Assembly: GCA_024220505.1 (NCBI GenBank)
Contig: JAKZZE010000034.1
Coordinates: 248,001-312,000, forward strand
Reading direction: 5' to 3'
DNA: 64,000 nt
DNA from: Rhizopus arrhizus
Lineage: Eukaryota > Mucoromycota > Mucoromycetes > Mucorales > Rhizopodaceae
In this document: one piece after another, positions 48,330-59,949 of the stretch
Layout of the letters: the number at the start of each line of letters is the position of its first letter
Numbering within the stretch: the first letter of the stretch is position 1
The notes under the pieces: generated by a model
What the model was told of the DNA's origin: nothing
Database searches by the model: none
Seen by the model: the letters and a program-made list of their open reading frames with translations, nothing else
Translations under genes and position numbers: made by a program

Positions 48330-49732
48330 TTATGTTTTTAAAGGAAGAATAATAAAATAAAATAACCAACAAAAAGATAGGATCGCGTTCAATTAATTAT
48401 AAAATCATAAAATAATTTATCATTTTTGTTTTTATCACTCATCATATAAATAAGGAGTTCAAACAGCTGTATGTACCTGGCCAACAAGGACTAATTCATC
48501 AGTTCTTTTGCTAAAGTTATAATTCCTCTGCAGAACCGATAAAATGTACTAGCATCTCCAATAACCTTTCTGTATGAAAACAAATGCATGACTTAGATGT
48601 GAAGGTTCGTGTTATATTGAATATTGCACTGATCCTAATAGACCCAGAGTTGCCAATTAGCCCTTGACACTGTTGGTCATAATGTCATACACACTCAGTT
48701 CCTTATTCGAAAAAGTCTTTATCAACTGTGGCAAGGTTACTTCTTTTGTAATTCTGCTGTCAAACATCAGTCTTTCTCAACAAAAGAACTATTAGCACCA
48801 TATGATTAATTTGCTGGTTCTAATTTCATTTTTTGTTTGCATCACAGGGAATCAAGCTATGTTGATACAGCTAGGCGTCATTAAAACGCCTTAATATATA
48901 TTCATACAAGCTAACCTTTACTCTTTATTGGCATGTTTTCCATGTTCACTTCAAACTGACTATTTTATTATATCTTACTACCACTGAAAACTCTTTAGTG
49001 GTATTTTGAAATCCTTGGTTAAACAGTATTTTTAGCATCAAGTTATATGGTTTGTGGGAAGCGGTCAATAAACTGATGCTAATATCCATTATGTGTGTAT
49101 TTGAAATTTCAAGAAGTGATAAGTAACACTGCTTTGATTGCTGTTGTATGTTGTCTACAATTTGTTTGTCTGCTATAAAAATAAACATGACCTCAAGCAC
49201 ACTAAATAAAAATGACAATGGGAGCGTATCATCAGTCAATAGCAACTACCCATTGATACTGTCTGTAGACTATTATGTTTAACACAGTTTTATAGGATTA
49301 TGAAAGAACAATTGGCTACACACAATGATTTAAAACGTTACTTTTATAAAATATCGAATATTAGTATAAAACTATCATCTAAGTTTTTTCAAGGATACAA
49401 CGTTCATTATAATCTTGATTATATTCATAAATTTTTCCTGAAAACGATAAATTCAAATTTGATCCAATCAAATTGGCATATCGACTTATAAAAATACATG
49501 TAAGCTTATTTTGATTCCTTTGAGTGTAATTATTAGACTTGCTATTCATCAAAACTCACAAGCCAGTGAGATTACAAATGTTACATTTCCATGTAATATT
49601 ATCTTTTAATAGAACAGCTCTAAAAGAATAAATTACTCAAAAACCAAAAAATCCAGGATCAAAGCTTTTTGTATGATGGTGATATCTTGATTTCTAAACA
49701 TCTTTTTATTAATGTAACAATACTTTATTTCC
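48330..49732. other. intergenic, no gene recognised
   Basis: No frame in this stretch has a recognisable domain. The minus frame 48946-49245 and plus frame 49300-49491 are AT-driven. No repeats shared with other parts of the window were seen. Confidence 0.35.
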
Positions 49733-50163
49733 TTAACAAGCATCCTATAACATATGCGTTTAGTGCTATAATCTCTATTTTCTATTTCAGATTTTACCTT
49801 CAAGTAAGCAACAACATCAGAACGGTCCTTGGCCTTCTTGAAACCAGCAAAGGCCATCTTAGTACCGGGAATGTACTTTTTGGGGTTTTCAAGGTACTAA
49901 ATAAAGAGATCATAATCATTAAGCTATTCGGATGAATATATACTTTATGTGCTTACATCAAAGAGAGTTTGTTCGTCCCAAGTAACACCCTTGTTCTTGT
50001 TGGCAGCAGTGTAGTCATAACCAGCAACTTGACCAGACTTACGGCCAAAGATACCGTGAAGGTTAGGACCAACCTTGTTAGGACCACCTTCTTCAACAGT
50101 GTGACATTGAGCACAACGAGTCTTGAAAAGCTTAGCACCAGCAGTAGCGTTTCCTTCAGCCAT
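49733..50163 (-). CDS. CYC1: cytochrome c
   Basis: Mitochondrial electron carrier between complexes III and IV. Exons 50163-49957, 49896-49798 and 49744-49733 give 105 residues. Heme is attached at CAQCH (residues 17-21); the axial Met is in the [10 protein letters not shown] block; [14 protein letters not shown] and [13 protein letters not shown] are conserved surface segments. Introns are 60 and 53 nt. The last exon is 12 nt and adds only Asp-Ala-Cys and the stop; reading on into the intron gives a long false tail. Codon use is strongly biased to AAG, GGT and ACC compared with neighbours, as expected of a highly expressed gene. Confidence 0.95.
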
Positions 50164-50663
50164 ATTTAATATAAGTAGAGTGGGGGGTTGAAAGAAAAAA
50201 AAAAAACAAACAAAAAAATTTGAATTTAAATATGTTTACAAGCCCCCCCACACACTTCATCTCTTATTTCAGACACCGCACCCAACCGGTAACTTCCGTT
50301 TTTTTTTTGTTATTTTATATTAACTTATCTGTATGTTTATACACTTCAATACATTTCAATTATCAGGTAACAAATAAATTTATTTAATTCATCAAGCTAT
50401 TTATTTTTTTTAATAAAAATAAAAATAAAAAATTATGGTTTAACAAAAAAAGAAGGAAAAAGAAAAAAAAACCGTTTCTCACACGCACACCCTCCTTATT
50501 TTTATATAAACGAAATTATGAGTCAGCTTCTGTCGCCGCTTCTTTTCTTTCTCTTTCACTCTCTTTCATACTTTTTTTTTTTGTAAAGAAAGGGGAAACA
50601 CTATCTTTTTTCTTTTTGTTGGTATTGGCTCTGAAAAAAGAAACTTGGTTTACTCTTTTTGAT

Positions 50664-51794
50664 ATGCAAGCAACAACAGTTTACTACACTGCAACTTACC
50701 CATCTTCTTTTCCTAATGCTGAAACAAGTACCACTAGCACGTCTGCACCTGCTTCAAACACTCAGCCGACGGATTTAAATTCTCCTCTTGGAAATGGTAT
50801 AAAACGTAAACAGGTGAAAAACGCATGTAGTAAGTATTTAATACTGTGATGACGATATAGCATTAGTATTAAATAATTTGCAGCTAATTGTCAAAAGGCT
50901 TGCAAAAAATGTGACGATGCTAGACCTTGTCCTCGTTGTATGAAATACGGTATCGCAGATACCTGTGTCAATTCAGTTAGAAAGGAACGCAAAAAGGGTA
51001 TTAAACGTGGACCTTATAAAAGAAGGCAAAAACAAAATGGTAAAAAAAAAAGATAAAATGCTTTATTCTATATGACGTGCTTACATTGAATTGTTAGCTG
51101 ATGGAGTTAAAATTGAAGTTAAGCCAGAATATAACAATAGCCAAACAGTAACTGAAACTACTACTACAAACGAAAACACCCCTACTACTACTTCCAGCAC
51201 TGCAACGCCTGCTTCAGGTACCACTACTATCAACTCTACAAACGGAATTCCTTTTGGTTATCCTCCTAATTTGAATCAGTATGGACAACCTTCTTATGAT
51301 ACTTACTACAGTGTCGCTGATGCTGCCGCTGCTGCAGCAGCTGCAGCAGCTGCTACCGTAAACTCGAGTGGATCTGGGACACCAGCAACCACTGCATACT
51401 CGAAAGATCAAATAATTTCACAGCAGTATGTATTACCCATCTATTCTCCTTATCCTGTTTTGGTTAGAAACACAAACGAAAATAGTCAAAATAATAATCA
51501 AACCAATACAAGTTCTGAACATGGTACTCAGACATCTCCCTTTCAACAACATTATCAATTACTTCAACAGAGTCGTAAATATATTACACTTATATATAAC
51601 ACGTATTATTCTAATCTATACAAATAGTTCAACATGAAGTAAAATCAATCGCTACACAAACATCTACTCCTCCTTCTCCAACAAAGAAGGAAGAAGATGA
51701 AAATTCAAAATTTGCTCGTTTAACTCAGCTTTGTTCCGCAGCATTAAAAGAGAACAAAACTAATGAATCGGACAACGTCGAAAAGAAGGAATAG
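50664..51794 (+). CDS. Zn2Cys6 transcription regulator
   Basis: Exons 50664-50829, 50884-51039, 51098-51574 and 51628-51794 give 321 residues. The zinc cluster lies at residues 55-83: NACTNCQKACKKCDD followed by RPCPRCMKYGIADTC, spaced C-x2-C-x6-C-x5-C-x2-C-x8-C; it is completed only by the first splice. A basic segment (RKERKKGIKRGPYKRR) follows. The pattern and the RPCxRC block are like the ERT1/AcuK group that controls gluconeogenesis, but the PAS-like domain of that group is absent. The rest is Thr/Ser/Asn-rich with an uninterrupted run of 12 Ala (about 51321-51356). It sits divergently 500 bp from cytochrome c. Confidence 0.82.
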
Positions 51795-51872
51795 GGTTTT
51801 TTTTTTGTGATAATAAAGATGCATTTATATAAAAAGCGAGACCTTTTTTTTTGACAGGACAACTCCGATTCT

Positions 51873-52943
51873 TTACCAGCCATTGGCTTCAAATGCACGT
51901 ATACTTAATTCATAAGCTGTAAATGTTGCGCCTGCTGCAGGGATACTGAAAAAGTCCGTTGAGCATTAAAAACCAATAGAACTTGGGATTTTTTTCTTTT
52001 TACCTTCTTAATATCGTAGGTGCTATGCCACGAAATAAGGCATTTATTCCATCACGTAAATAAAGTTGCTTTAATACCTTTGTTACATACAATCCTCTGG
52101 GTGGCTCCGTTTGATTTTGTACCTATTTTATATTTGCATAAAAATTTTCCTGTTGTTTTATCATTTTTCTTACCACAGATTTTACTACATCTAAAGGATA
52201 ACAACACACCCAGTATCCGATGCCGCCCACTGCTCCTGCAGCCATCAATTCTAATACAGTTGCTTCTCTTTTCTCCTGATCTGTCAATTGTCTCTTGACC
52301 ACTTCAAATCCAGTATAAAACCCAGCATAGGCTGGTATCTCTCGGATGATCGTGGCCCACATACCTCGAAATAAGCCGTGCGCTAGACCATCACGCCGAA
52401 TTAGATACTTGGCACAATCCACAGGGCCATTGAATTGCTTTTGTTCATATTGTGCTTGTAGCTTGATCTTTAATAATTCTACAGGTGAGGCCAAGATACT
52501 GTTGACGACACCTGCGCCTGCACCTGATATAGCTATCTTATCCAAGGACAGTAATTTACCTTCCTTTTTGAATTGATTCTTAATCATGGAATTGGATGCA
52601 AACAAAAGAGCATTAACAGCACCTATCCCCATCAAAGGGCTCGCCATACCTTGAAAGGATGAGCTTTTTTTTTTTCTTAATCTATTTCACTTTGTTACCT
52701 TTATAGAGCGCCAAGAAACCTTCTTTTTGTATTGCTTGGATTGTGCAATCCCAAGCACCTTTAAATTTACCTTGATCTAGTTGAAGCCTTACTTTGATTG
52801 TATCTAAAGGTTGACCAACAAGCACATTGGCCATGCCACCAAAACTAAAAAGGCAAGTTTATATTTTTAAAATAGAAATTGCAGGCCTTTTTTTTTTACT
52901 TTCCAGAAATAAAATCTGCTGTAGCAGATACTGATTTTGTCAT
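51873..52943 (-). CDS. mitochondrial carrier (SLC25), Ymc1/Crc1-like
   Basis: Inner-membrane solute carrier. Exons 52943-52900, 52844-52699, 52649-52174, 52122-52004 and 51945-51873 give 285 residues. Three repeats each show the carrier signature: GQPLDTIKVRLQ, SPVELLKIKLQAQ and CYPLDVVKSVV. FGGMANVLVGQP at the start and MGIGAVNALLF in repeat 1 fit the branch that contains Ymc1, Crc1 and Ort1 (glycine, acylcarnitine, basic amino acids). The substrate cannot be read. Introns are 49-58 nt. The C-terminus IPAAGATFTAYELSIRAFE is normal for the branch. It lies tail-to-tail with the regulator gene, 78 bp between stops. Confidence 0.9.
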
Positions 52944-53074
52944 GGACTAGAAGAGAGAAAGAGAAAGAAAGCAAAGAGGAAAACACTGTTTTTCTTTATT
53001 TTATTTAGGATCGTGTGCTACATTTTTTTTTAGATTTATGACAAATTCAATCATGACTCCGCTGTGAATTTTTA

Positions 53075-55217
53075 TCATAATGCTTGACAAAGACCACCTG
53101 TGGTAAAGATAGTGGTAAATAAAATCCAAACGACATGCAATATCAACAGGATTAAGCTTGGTGAATTCGACTCATGCCAAAAGTCTAAGGTAGCAAGGAA
53201 CACCACTGGATAAAGAATAACAGGCTTGGTTACATAAGGTGAGCAAGGATAGGTGCATGATGCAATCTAATAAATATATTAATACATAAAAAGATTATTG
53301 AAGCCTTCTGTATATACCTTAAGTGCAGCAGTGATTGATTTTAATGCCTTGGCATACTGTTTATCATTTAAAGCGTGACGTGGAGGGTTGGGTGAACTCA
53401 ACAAGAGTCCAACAGGTAAATCTGGTTCCTGATCCGAATCTACTTTGTATCTTTTTCTGGTATTTGGCTCTTCTTCTTCATTTGCTTGTGAATGATTATC
53501 TGTACTTGGGCGCTTTTTTAAATCTTCAGGTTCTTCAACAATGACTCGGCTCGATTCACTTTCAGTGGATGGTGTATCTGATGGCGAGGGTGTGTTATTC
53601 CAATGAAACATGCTTGTCCTTTCTCTAATCTTAACTAATATCTCATTGCATGAAGGGCGTTTAGAGGGATCTACAGATAATAGCAATCGTATCAATAACT
53701 TGAGTTCATTGGGTACATCTGAATCGATTTCAGGATTGCTTAATGCTTCTAAATATAAAGGATTTTCTTGCTTGTACATATCAAGCCTTGATTTTGGAAA
53801 ACTGACTCTACAAAAAAAGAAAATGGTAAACCTATATACTGAGATGACTGATACTTACTCCTGAAAGGACAAAATTTCTTGTCTGAGAATGTCCACATCA
53901 TCAATGTTGCTGTAAGGTAAGCGTGAATAACATAAATAGTACAAGACCATACCCAAGGACCACATATCTGCCTTTGGAGAATAGTCTACTGTATTTCTGC
54001 CTCTTGCATCCAATTGTACATGTTCAGGTGCCATAAACTCTAACGTGCCTGTTGCCCCAGTCCGATTATTTCTTGGTATTTCATCTTCACCATCCAAGTC
54101 TTCACATTCACCAAAGTCAGAAATCAATACGCGAGGACTACAAGAAAGTATTAAATAACGCATAAGTAGCAATTTCTCTCTCATTTTAAATCTACACACA
54201 TGCCATGATACCCATTTCTGTTTCGGTTATCGTACTGTAATAACAAATTAGGAGGTTTCAAATCTCTGTGTACTATATTATGTTGGTGTAAATGAGCAAG
54301 ACCTTGCACAATATCTAAAAAGAGGGATCCGATCTCTGTCATTGTCAGTAACCTTTTCCCCGCAAGTGTGCTCTCTTCTTGTTCAAAAACATCTTGCTCT
54401 CTGAGTTGTTTTTTGATGCGTTCCCTTTTGGATTCTTTGCGTGTCTTTGTAGTAGATGGAGGAGGAACAGGAGTCACCAATGGCTCAAAATATTCTTCTA
54501 GGTTACCACCATTGGCACACTCCATCAAGATGAATAAGCAAGGTACCTCAGGACCAAATGGACTCAATTGACAAAACTCGAGCCAAGAGTGCTTATAGGT
54601 CACAATATTTGGATGTCTTAATCTTTCCAGTAAATGGACCTCTCTAAGCATTCTCACTAGCCAAGTATGATTATTGCCTATAGCTACCTTTTTAACAGCA
54701 TATTTGCCCAATTTGACACCATCCAGCATGTGCTGTATCTATTATAAGCAAACTACAACAGTAAAAAAATATTTTTATTTACCTCACATAAAAACACACT
54801 TCCTCTAAATCCTTTACCAAGTTTCTTCAATTCAACAAAGAATTTTGAATAGTAGCCTTGATTGAACGCATTTTCATTGAGATTAATAGATGATGGATCT
54901 AATCGATGTGGATCAGGACTAAATGTACTTGAACGTGATTGGATAGGAGAACTACGGTTAAACAAGGCTTTAATGATTAAACTAATATAAAATGGCGTAT
55001 ATTGTCTTACTTATTTGCAGTGGTAGTAGTAGAAGAAGCTAACAGTCGAAAATAATTTTGATCCATATATTCTGGGACATTACCCTTTTCCATAATGATT
55101 TAATATATCATTAACAAAGGACCCATCATGTTTACTTACTCTTTTCTCAAGAGGACGATGACAATAAGGACACTTTTCTACTTCAGGCTATTATTTATAC
55201 ATAATTAATAGCGTGTA

Positions 55218-55259
<42 letters not shown>

Positions 55260-55728
55260 TTTACTGATAATGTTGCAGGATCCGTTGTTGTTTCACTAGC
55301 GAAAGTGTTTTCAGGTGAAAACCTTTGTACGGTAACTGATTGACTGTCTTGATTATACAATACAACTTGACCTTTAGTGCTATTCTGTCTGTACATGTGT
55401 GTAAGCCTACAAAGTACTTTTTTGTTGTTAAAATTGCATTTTACAATTCTTACGAAATCACTGTCCATTCTCGATAAGGAACGAGTTCAAAACTATTGTT
55501 AGAACTAGGCTCATGCTCAATAGTCAGATAATGGCCTGTTGAAAGAGACCGTTGTCTTTTTGACAACACAACAGTTCTTCTTGGACTATCAGGCGAAGGT
55601 TGGTAATCGCTAGGCAAATATGGTAAAGGAGGTGGAATTCGTGTAATCTGCTGTCCACTAATTAAAGCTAAAGCTTCACTTGCTTCTGATTCACTCGCTC
55701 GACGTTTATTATGTGATATTGGTTCCAT
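53075..55728 (-). CDS. IKS1: Iks1-like Ser/Thr protein kinase
   Basis: Nine exons (55728-55454, 55406-55265, 55187-55140, 55084-55011, 54951-54783, 54732-54200, 54137-53859, 53807-53318, 53266-53075) give 733 residues. An N-terminal region with CPYCHRPLEKR precedes the kinase domain: GKGFRGSVFLCE, KYAVKKVAIG, catalytic loop VHRDLKPPNLL (with a kinase insert before it), ISDFGECE and MAPEHV. The tail is acidic and the last exon encodes a hydrophobic membrane region (LILLILHVVWILFTTIFTT). This is the layout of fungal Iks1, a little-studied membrane-anchored kinase. The exon 2/3 intron contains a 39-nt homopolymer. A very short alternative intron (29 nt) at exon 4/5 was rejected for the 59-nt one. 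Confidence 0.88.
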
Positions 55729-56071
55729 ACTAGTTGAATAAAAAGAAAAAGAAAAAGAAAAAATACACTCTTACATATTTTATGCAATTTATCTCACGCC
55801 GTCACTTTACATTGATTGGGTATTACCTCGTGTTATTATAGTTCTTGACACAAAGTTCTTTTAGTATGAAGAGACAATAGACAAAATTTACTATTAAGCA
55901 TTCCACTATAAAATAAATACGGTTATATCAATTAAATTAAGACTAAATATAGTTTTTTATTTAATAAAAATAAGCAAGCATGTCGTAAAGATGAGTCATG
56001 AATGTGACTTAGAGAAATGTGTATAAAAAAGACTTGCTTCCTTTTCCCTTTTCTTTTTTAAATATTAAACA

Positions 56072-57008
56072 ATGACTGTATTGACAAGACTGCAAACCAT
56101 TTCATCTCATATTTCAACCAAAGTAACCTCAAAACCAGTTATTTCATTTATTGGTGCGGGAAATATGACTGAGGCTATCTTATCTGGTTTACAATCCTCT
56201 GGTTACCCCCCTTCTTATTTACGCTATTCTGAACCAGTGGATAAAAGACGTGACTACATGGAATCAAAATATCCGCAGATCACTGGTTTCAATGATAATA
56301 CCAAGGCAGTTCAAGGAGCAGATGTTGTCATCTTAGCAGTTAAACCTCAAGTATTACGTTCAGTCATCACCTCTACAACTTTTGCTGATAGCCCTTCAGC
56401 ATTAATTATATCGCTGGTCGGTGGTATCACCATAAGAGATATTGACAGATGCTTAAAGACAAAGCATGCCATTGTAAGATGTATGCCTAACACTCCAGCC
56501 TTGATAGGTGAAGGTGCAGTAGGCCTTTACGCTACAGAATATGTTAATAGTCAACAAAGAGATTTGACTGAAAATATCATGAAATCAATTTCAAAGCAAG
56601 TTTCTTGGATTAATGATGAATCGCTTATGAATACGGTTACTGCCATCAGCGGTAGTGGACCTGCTTATTTCTTTTTGATGATGGAAGCAATGCGTAAGTG
56701 ATTAAAACATTCTATGTAAGAAAGGTTGCTTAATTTGTATTGTAGAGAATGCTGCTGTCGAAGCTGGTTTATCACCTGAAATTGCAAAATCTCTTGTATT
56801 ACAAACGTGTATAGGGGCTGCTCGAATGGCTCAAGTATCTCAAGATGACCTAAGTACATTACGTCGTAAAGTCACTTCTCCAAATGGTACAACGGAAGCA
56901 GCTATTAAATCGTTCGAATCAAATCATTTTCGAAAAATTATATCAGATGCTGTGTTTTCTGCCAGAGATCGAGGGGAAACTTTAGCTGAAGAATTTAGTA
57001 AAGTTTAA
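56072..57008 (+). CDS. PRO3: pyrroline-5-carboxylate reductase
   Basis: Last step of proline synthesis: NADPH-dependent reduction of pyrroline-5-carboxylate. Exons 56072-56693 and 56746-57008 (intron 52 nt) give 294 residues. The Rossmann motif VISFIGAGNMTEAILSGL starts at residue 23. The substrate region shows VRCMPNTPALIGEGAVGL, and the C-terminal domain has AISGSGPAYFFLMMEAM, QDDLSTLRRKVTSPNGTTE and GETLAEEFSKV, all family signatures. The N-terminal 20 residues (MTVLTRLQTISSHISTK) are weakly amphipathic; mitochondrial targeting is possible but not certain. Confidence 0.95.
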
Positions 57009-57342
57009 AAGTATTGTAAGCTCACACACTCTCCCCTTTTTTTTTTTTTTCTTTTTAATTCAGAGCAATGTTAACCAGAGCTTTATTATTTTATCTGCTG
57101 TACTAGGAACTTGAAAAAGAGACAAAGATCAGTAAAAATAAAATCAAGTTTTCTTGCTATTAAGTTTAATTGTATTGTATTTCTGATTTCGACATCCTTG
57201 TGACAAGAAACACATTTTTATTTTCATCAAGAGCAAGCTCACAAAGAAGAAGAAGAAAAAGCTGATGAATTGATTATGAATAGTATAAAATAAGGACGAT
57301 AATCTGTGATCAAGAGTTTATTAATAAACGTAAAATAATTTT

Positions 57343-58045
57343 CTATTTTGATGATTTCTTTAATGCTTTGAATTCTTTTGCAATACTTTCTAATTCTAAT
57401 TGATCTTGTTTAGGAAGTAAAATCTCCTTTGATTTATGTGCTACTTCCTTTGCAGCGGGTTTTTTATTCTTTTTATTCACTTTATTCTTTTCATCTGTCT
57501 TTGCTTTCAAGTTTTTGTCCTTTTTCTTGTTGTCTTTTGTCTTGTTTACTTTCTTTTCTTGTACGCCTGTCAAACTTTCTGTCATATCCACATCGTCATC
57601 AATTTCCTTCTTCTTTGGTTTCACTTCTCCTTCCTCTTCTTCTTTAGCTTCTTTTTCTTTTTTCGTGATATCTGACCAACATGCACCTACGCCGTGTTTA
57701 ATCACTTTTTGCACACGAGCTTTATCTTTGTCTTGTAAAGTGGGATAGCCTCTAAATTGTTCAATAGGGATTCGTGTTAACAAAGTAGGGACTATAGAAA
57801 AAGTCATAAGCTACAACTATATGGGCCATTTCTATTTTTTGTTTTTTACCTTTCCAACACTTGAAATGATACCAAGTATGTCTTGCAAGATTCTTTTTTT
57901 CTTTGGGACTCTTTCTGTAAATCTCTGCAGCACGAAGAGATTTATTGGGAATTATCTTTTTACAAGAATCACATTTTGACTGCTGTGTTTTAGCATATTC
58001 GATACAGTAAGTATAGATCCCTTCACTACTTTTTTGTTCTGTCAT
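57343..58045 (-). CDS. PARP-type zinc-finger protein
   Basis: Exons 58045-57850 and 57791-57343 (intron 58 nt) give 214 residues. The zf-PARP domain covers residues about 10-95: CDSCKKIIPNKSLRAAE, then RHTWYHFKCWK across the splice, and IEQFRGYPTL. This finger binds DNA nicks and ends. The C-terminal half is a highly charged Lys/Glu/Asp region (EEEEGEVKPKKK) without a PARP catalytic domain. Stand-alone fungal zf-PARP proteins of this form exist; their role is mostly unstudied. Confidence 0.88.
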
Positions 58046-58143
58046 TTTGAAGATAAAAAAATATAAAAATCTTTTTTTTTTTTTTTTTTTTTTTTGACAC
58101 CTGCAAAGTTCGGACCGGACTTCTTATTTTCTAAAGCAGAATA

Positions 58144-58241
58144 CACTTTCTAGAAATTAAAGTCGTTGTGACTTGTCGTAATGACATATGGATTGTATTA
58201 CAAAGCTTCACAAAATGCGACTTTAATTTCTGGAAATAGTG
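58144..58241. repeat. 98-bp MITE, copy 2
   Basis: Second copy of the element at 24152-24251, flanked by TA (58142-58143 and 58242-58243). The terminal inverted repeats are built on ACT.TTTCTAGAAATTAAAG and the middle (GACTTGTCGTAATGACATATG) corresponds to that of the other copy. It lies in the intergenic space before the zf-PARP gene and breaks nothing. Confidence 0.85.
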
Positions 58242-58513
58242 TATTTTGGACAACCATTCAAGATTTGTTTGTAAAAATGCTACTTTTGGTTTCGAGTTTG
58301 CTGCCTAACAATCTCGTTGTAGCTTTCATACCACTGTAAGATAGGTATCATCTTTAATTATTTCTTATCAGGATATGCTCCCTTCTCCCAACTTGTTCTT
58401 TAATACAAAAGTATAATTGAGATAATGTAAAACTAACGCGTGGTTGTAAGATATTTAAAATTCAATTTATAAGTTTATTGGTTTATTCGATTCGGAAAAG
58501 AGGATGGTATATA

Positions 58514-59023
58514 TTAAGGTTTAAGAACGTTCTTAATGAAGTAAGCATTGTTATCTCCAACCATGTTTCCAGGAACTTTGTAAGAGCAGGTATACAACTT
58601 AGCACCTTGACCAAGGTTATTGCAAACCTTGACACCACAGCCAACTTGGGTTGTTTCTTTCCAAACAATTTGAGTAAAGTGACCAGTGTCCATAGAGAAA
58701 CCGGGTTTGCTGTAATCATAATCCTTTACTTCACTATACCATCCATTAACAACGCTTCCCCAGTTGGGATAACCTAAAGCCAAGTTTTCTCCATATTGAC
58801 CCTGGCTGTGTTCAAATTCACATCTGTTAGACCAATTTTGGGCATAAGAAGCCAAGGCATTGTTCCATTTTAAAGCAGGAGCATGATGTTTGGCACGGAC
58901 CTTGTTGTGTGCTTTCAAAATATTCTTACGGGCAGAAGCAGAGAGGGCTTCAGTAGTTTGTACAAAGGTACACAAGACAACAGCAGCAACAGCCAAGAAT
59001 AAAGTAAATGTGCGGAAAGACAT
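58514..59023 (-). CDS. secreted CAP/SCP/PR-1 family protein
   Basis: Single exon, 169 residues. A signal peptide is seen (residues 1-26: hydrophobic AVAAVVLCTFVQTTEA, cut near Ala-Leu-Ser). The CAP domain fills the rest: HNKVRAKHHAPALKWN, YAQNWSNRCEFEHSQ, GQYGENLALG, the central GHFTQIVWKETTQVGCGV, and CSYKVPGN. The four conserved pocket residues (two His, two Glu) are present. Fungal Pry proteins bind and export sterols and fatty acids, so that is the likely role. It has no intron, unlike all other housekeeping genes here, and its codon use suggests high expression. Confidence 0.93.
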   Translation of the reverse strand: MSFRTFTLFLAVAAVVLCTFVQTTEALSASARKNILKAHNKVRAKHHAPALKWNNALASYAQNWSNRCEFEHSQGQYGENLALGYPNWGSVVNGWYSEVKDYDYSKPGFSMDTGHFTQIVWKETTQVGCGVKVCNNLGQGAKLYTCSYKVPGNMVGDNNAYFIKNVLKP

Positions 59024-59949
59024 GATATGAATTGAATGAAAATCAAATCATCTGAAACATGCTCTTCTTTATATACTAAAAACAAACGTTACACTAAACG
59101 GATCAACAAATTTATAATTTAACAATTGAAACATATCCTCTGCTATAGAAAGCACCCGGTTTAAACAGAATACTCATATATAATTAAATCTAATTTACAA
59201 CTAATTCATCACATAATAATGTCCGTACAACATAAAAATAAAGTAACACGAACTAGCATTAGCGGATTCTGAAAAGAAAATAAAGCGAGGAAGTTTATAC
59301 AGTAGTCCCTTCTCGACAAGCGTTTAAACAAGGCACAATTCCTTCCAATTGCTTTTTGGCAAATATATTTCATCATAAAAAGACTACCTTCAAAGCATAA
59401 TTTTTATAAACGATTAGAAATAAGCTACAATTGACGCAAATGATTCTCTCAACCAGTATTGCAAAAAAATCAGGGTCTACTATTACCTCGTTCGTATCTC
59501 CGCTTCATGAATTGATGAACAAATAACATGAATAATGTATAATATACAAGGACTGTGACACTTTCGAAAAAATACCAAACACGTTTTTTATTTGTACATG
59601 TGTCCGAATCGACTATACCAAAGGTGCGATTCATGTTTGACAAAACAACTTTTCAGAATTAGCATTCACGTCAAATGCTTTCTTTTGTTTTTATAGCATT
59701 CCTGCTCTTTCATTGGAAACTAAACTCTTCGTTTTACTCGGAAATTATTCATTCTTTATTATATCAGTTAAACGACTGAGCTTGATAGATTGGAGAAGTT
59801 CCCATACACAAATATAAATGACTGGAAATTAAATATAAAAGACTCCTACAAACAAGAAAACATTGTGTTTCTAGATACCTGAGTACTAAATAGGCACCAA
59901 TTTTTTTATGGGTGAATATCTTAATGTTTATTAAAACTCATCAAAGAGT
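59024..59949. other. intergenic, upstream of the CAP gene
   Basis: AT-rich, no gene or repeat recognised. It lies between the promoter of the CAP gene and the 3' end of the LINE. Confidence 0.4.
59068..59076 (-). promoter_or_regulatory. TATA box of the CAP protein gene
   Basis: TATATAAAG on the minus strand lies about 45 bp before the ATG at 59023. Confidence 0.5.

Noticed and set aside
54952..55010. A 29-nt intron (54982-55010) in IKS1 that also keeps the frame
   Set aside because: Far shorter than any other intron here; the TAG at 54952 gives a 59-nt intron, keeps the frame and has a branch-like TTTAAC.
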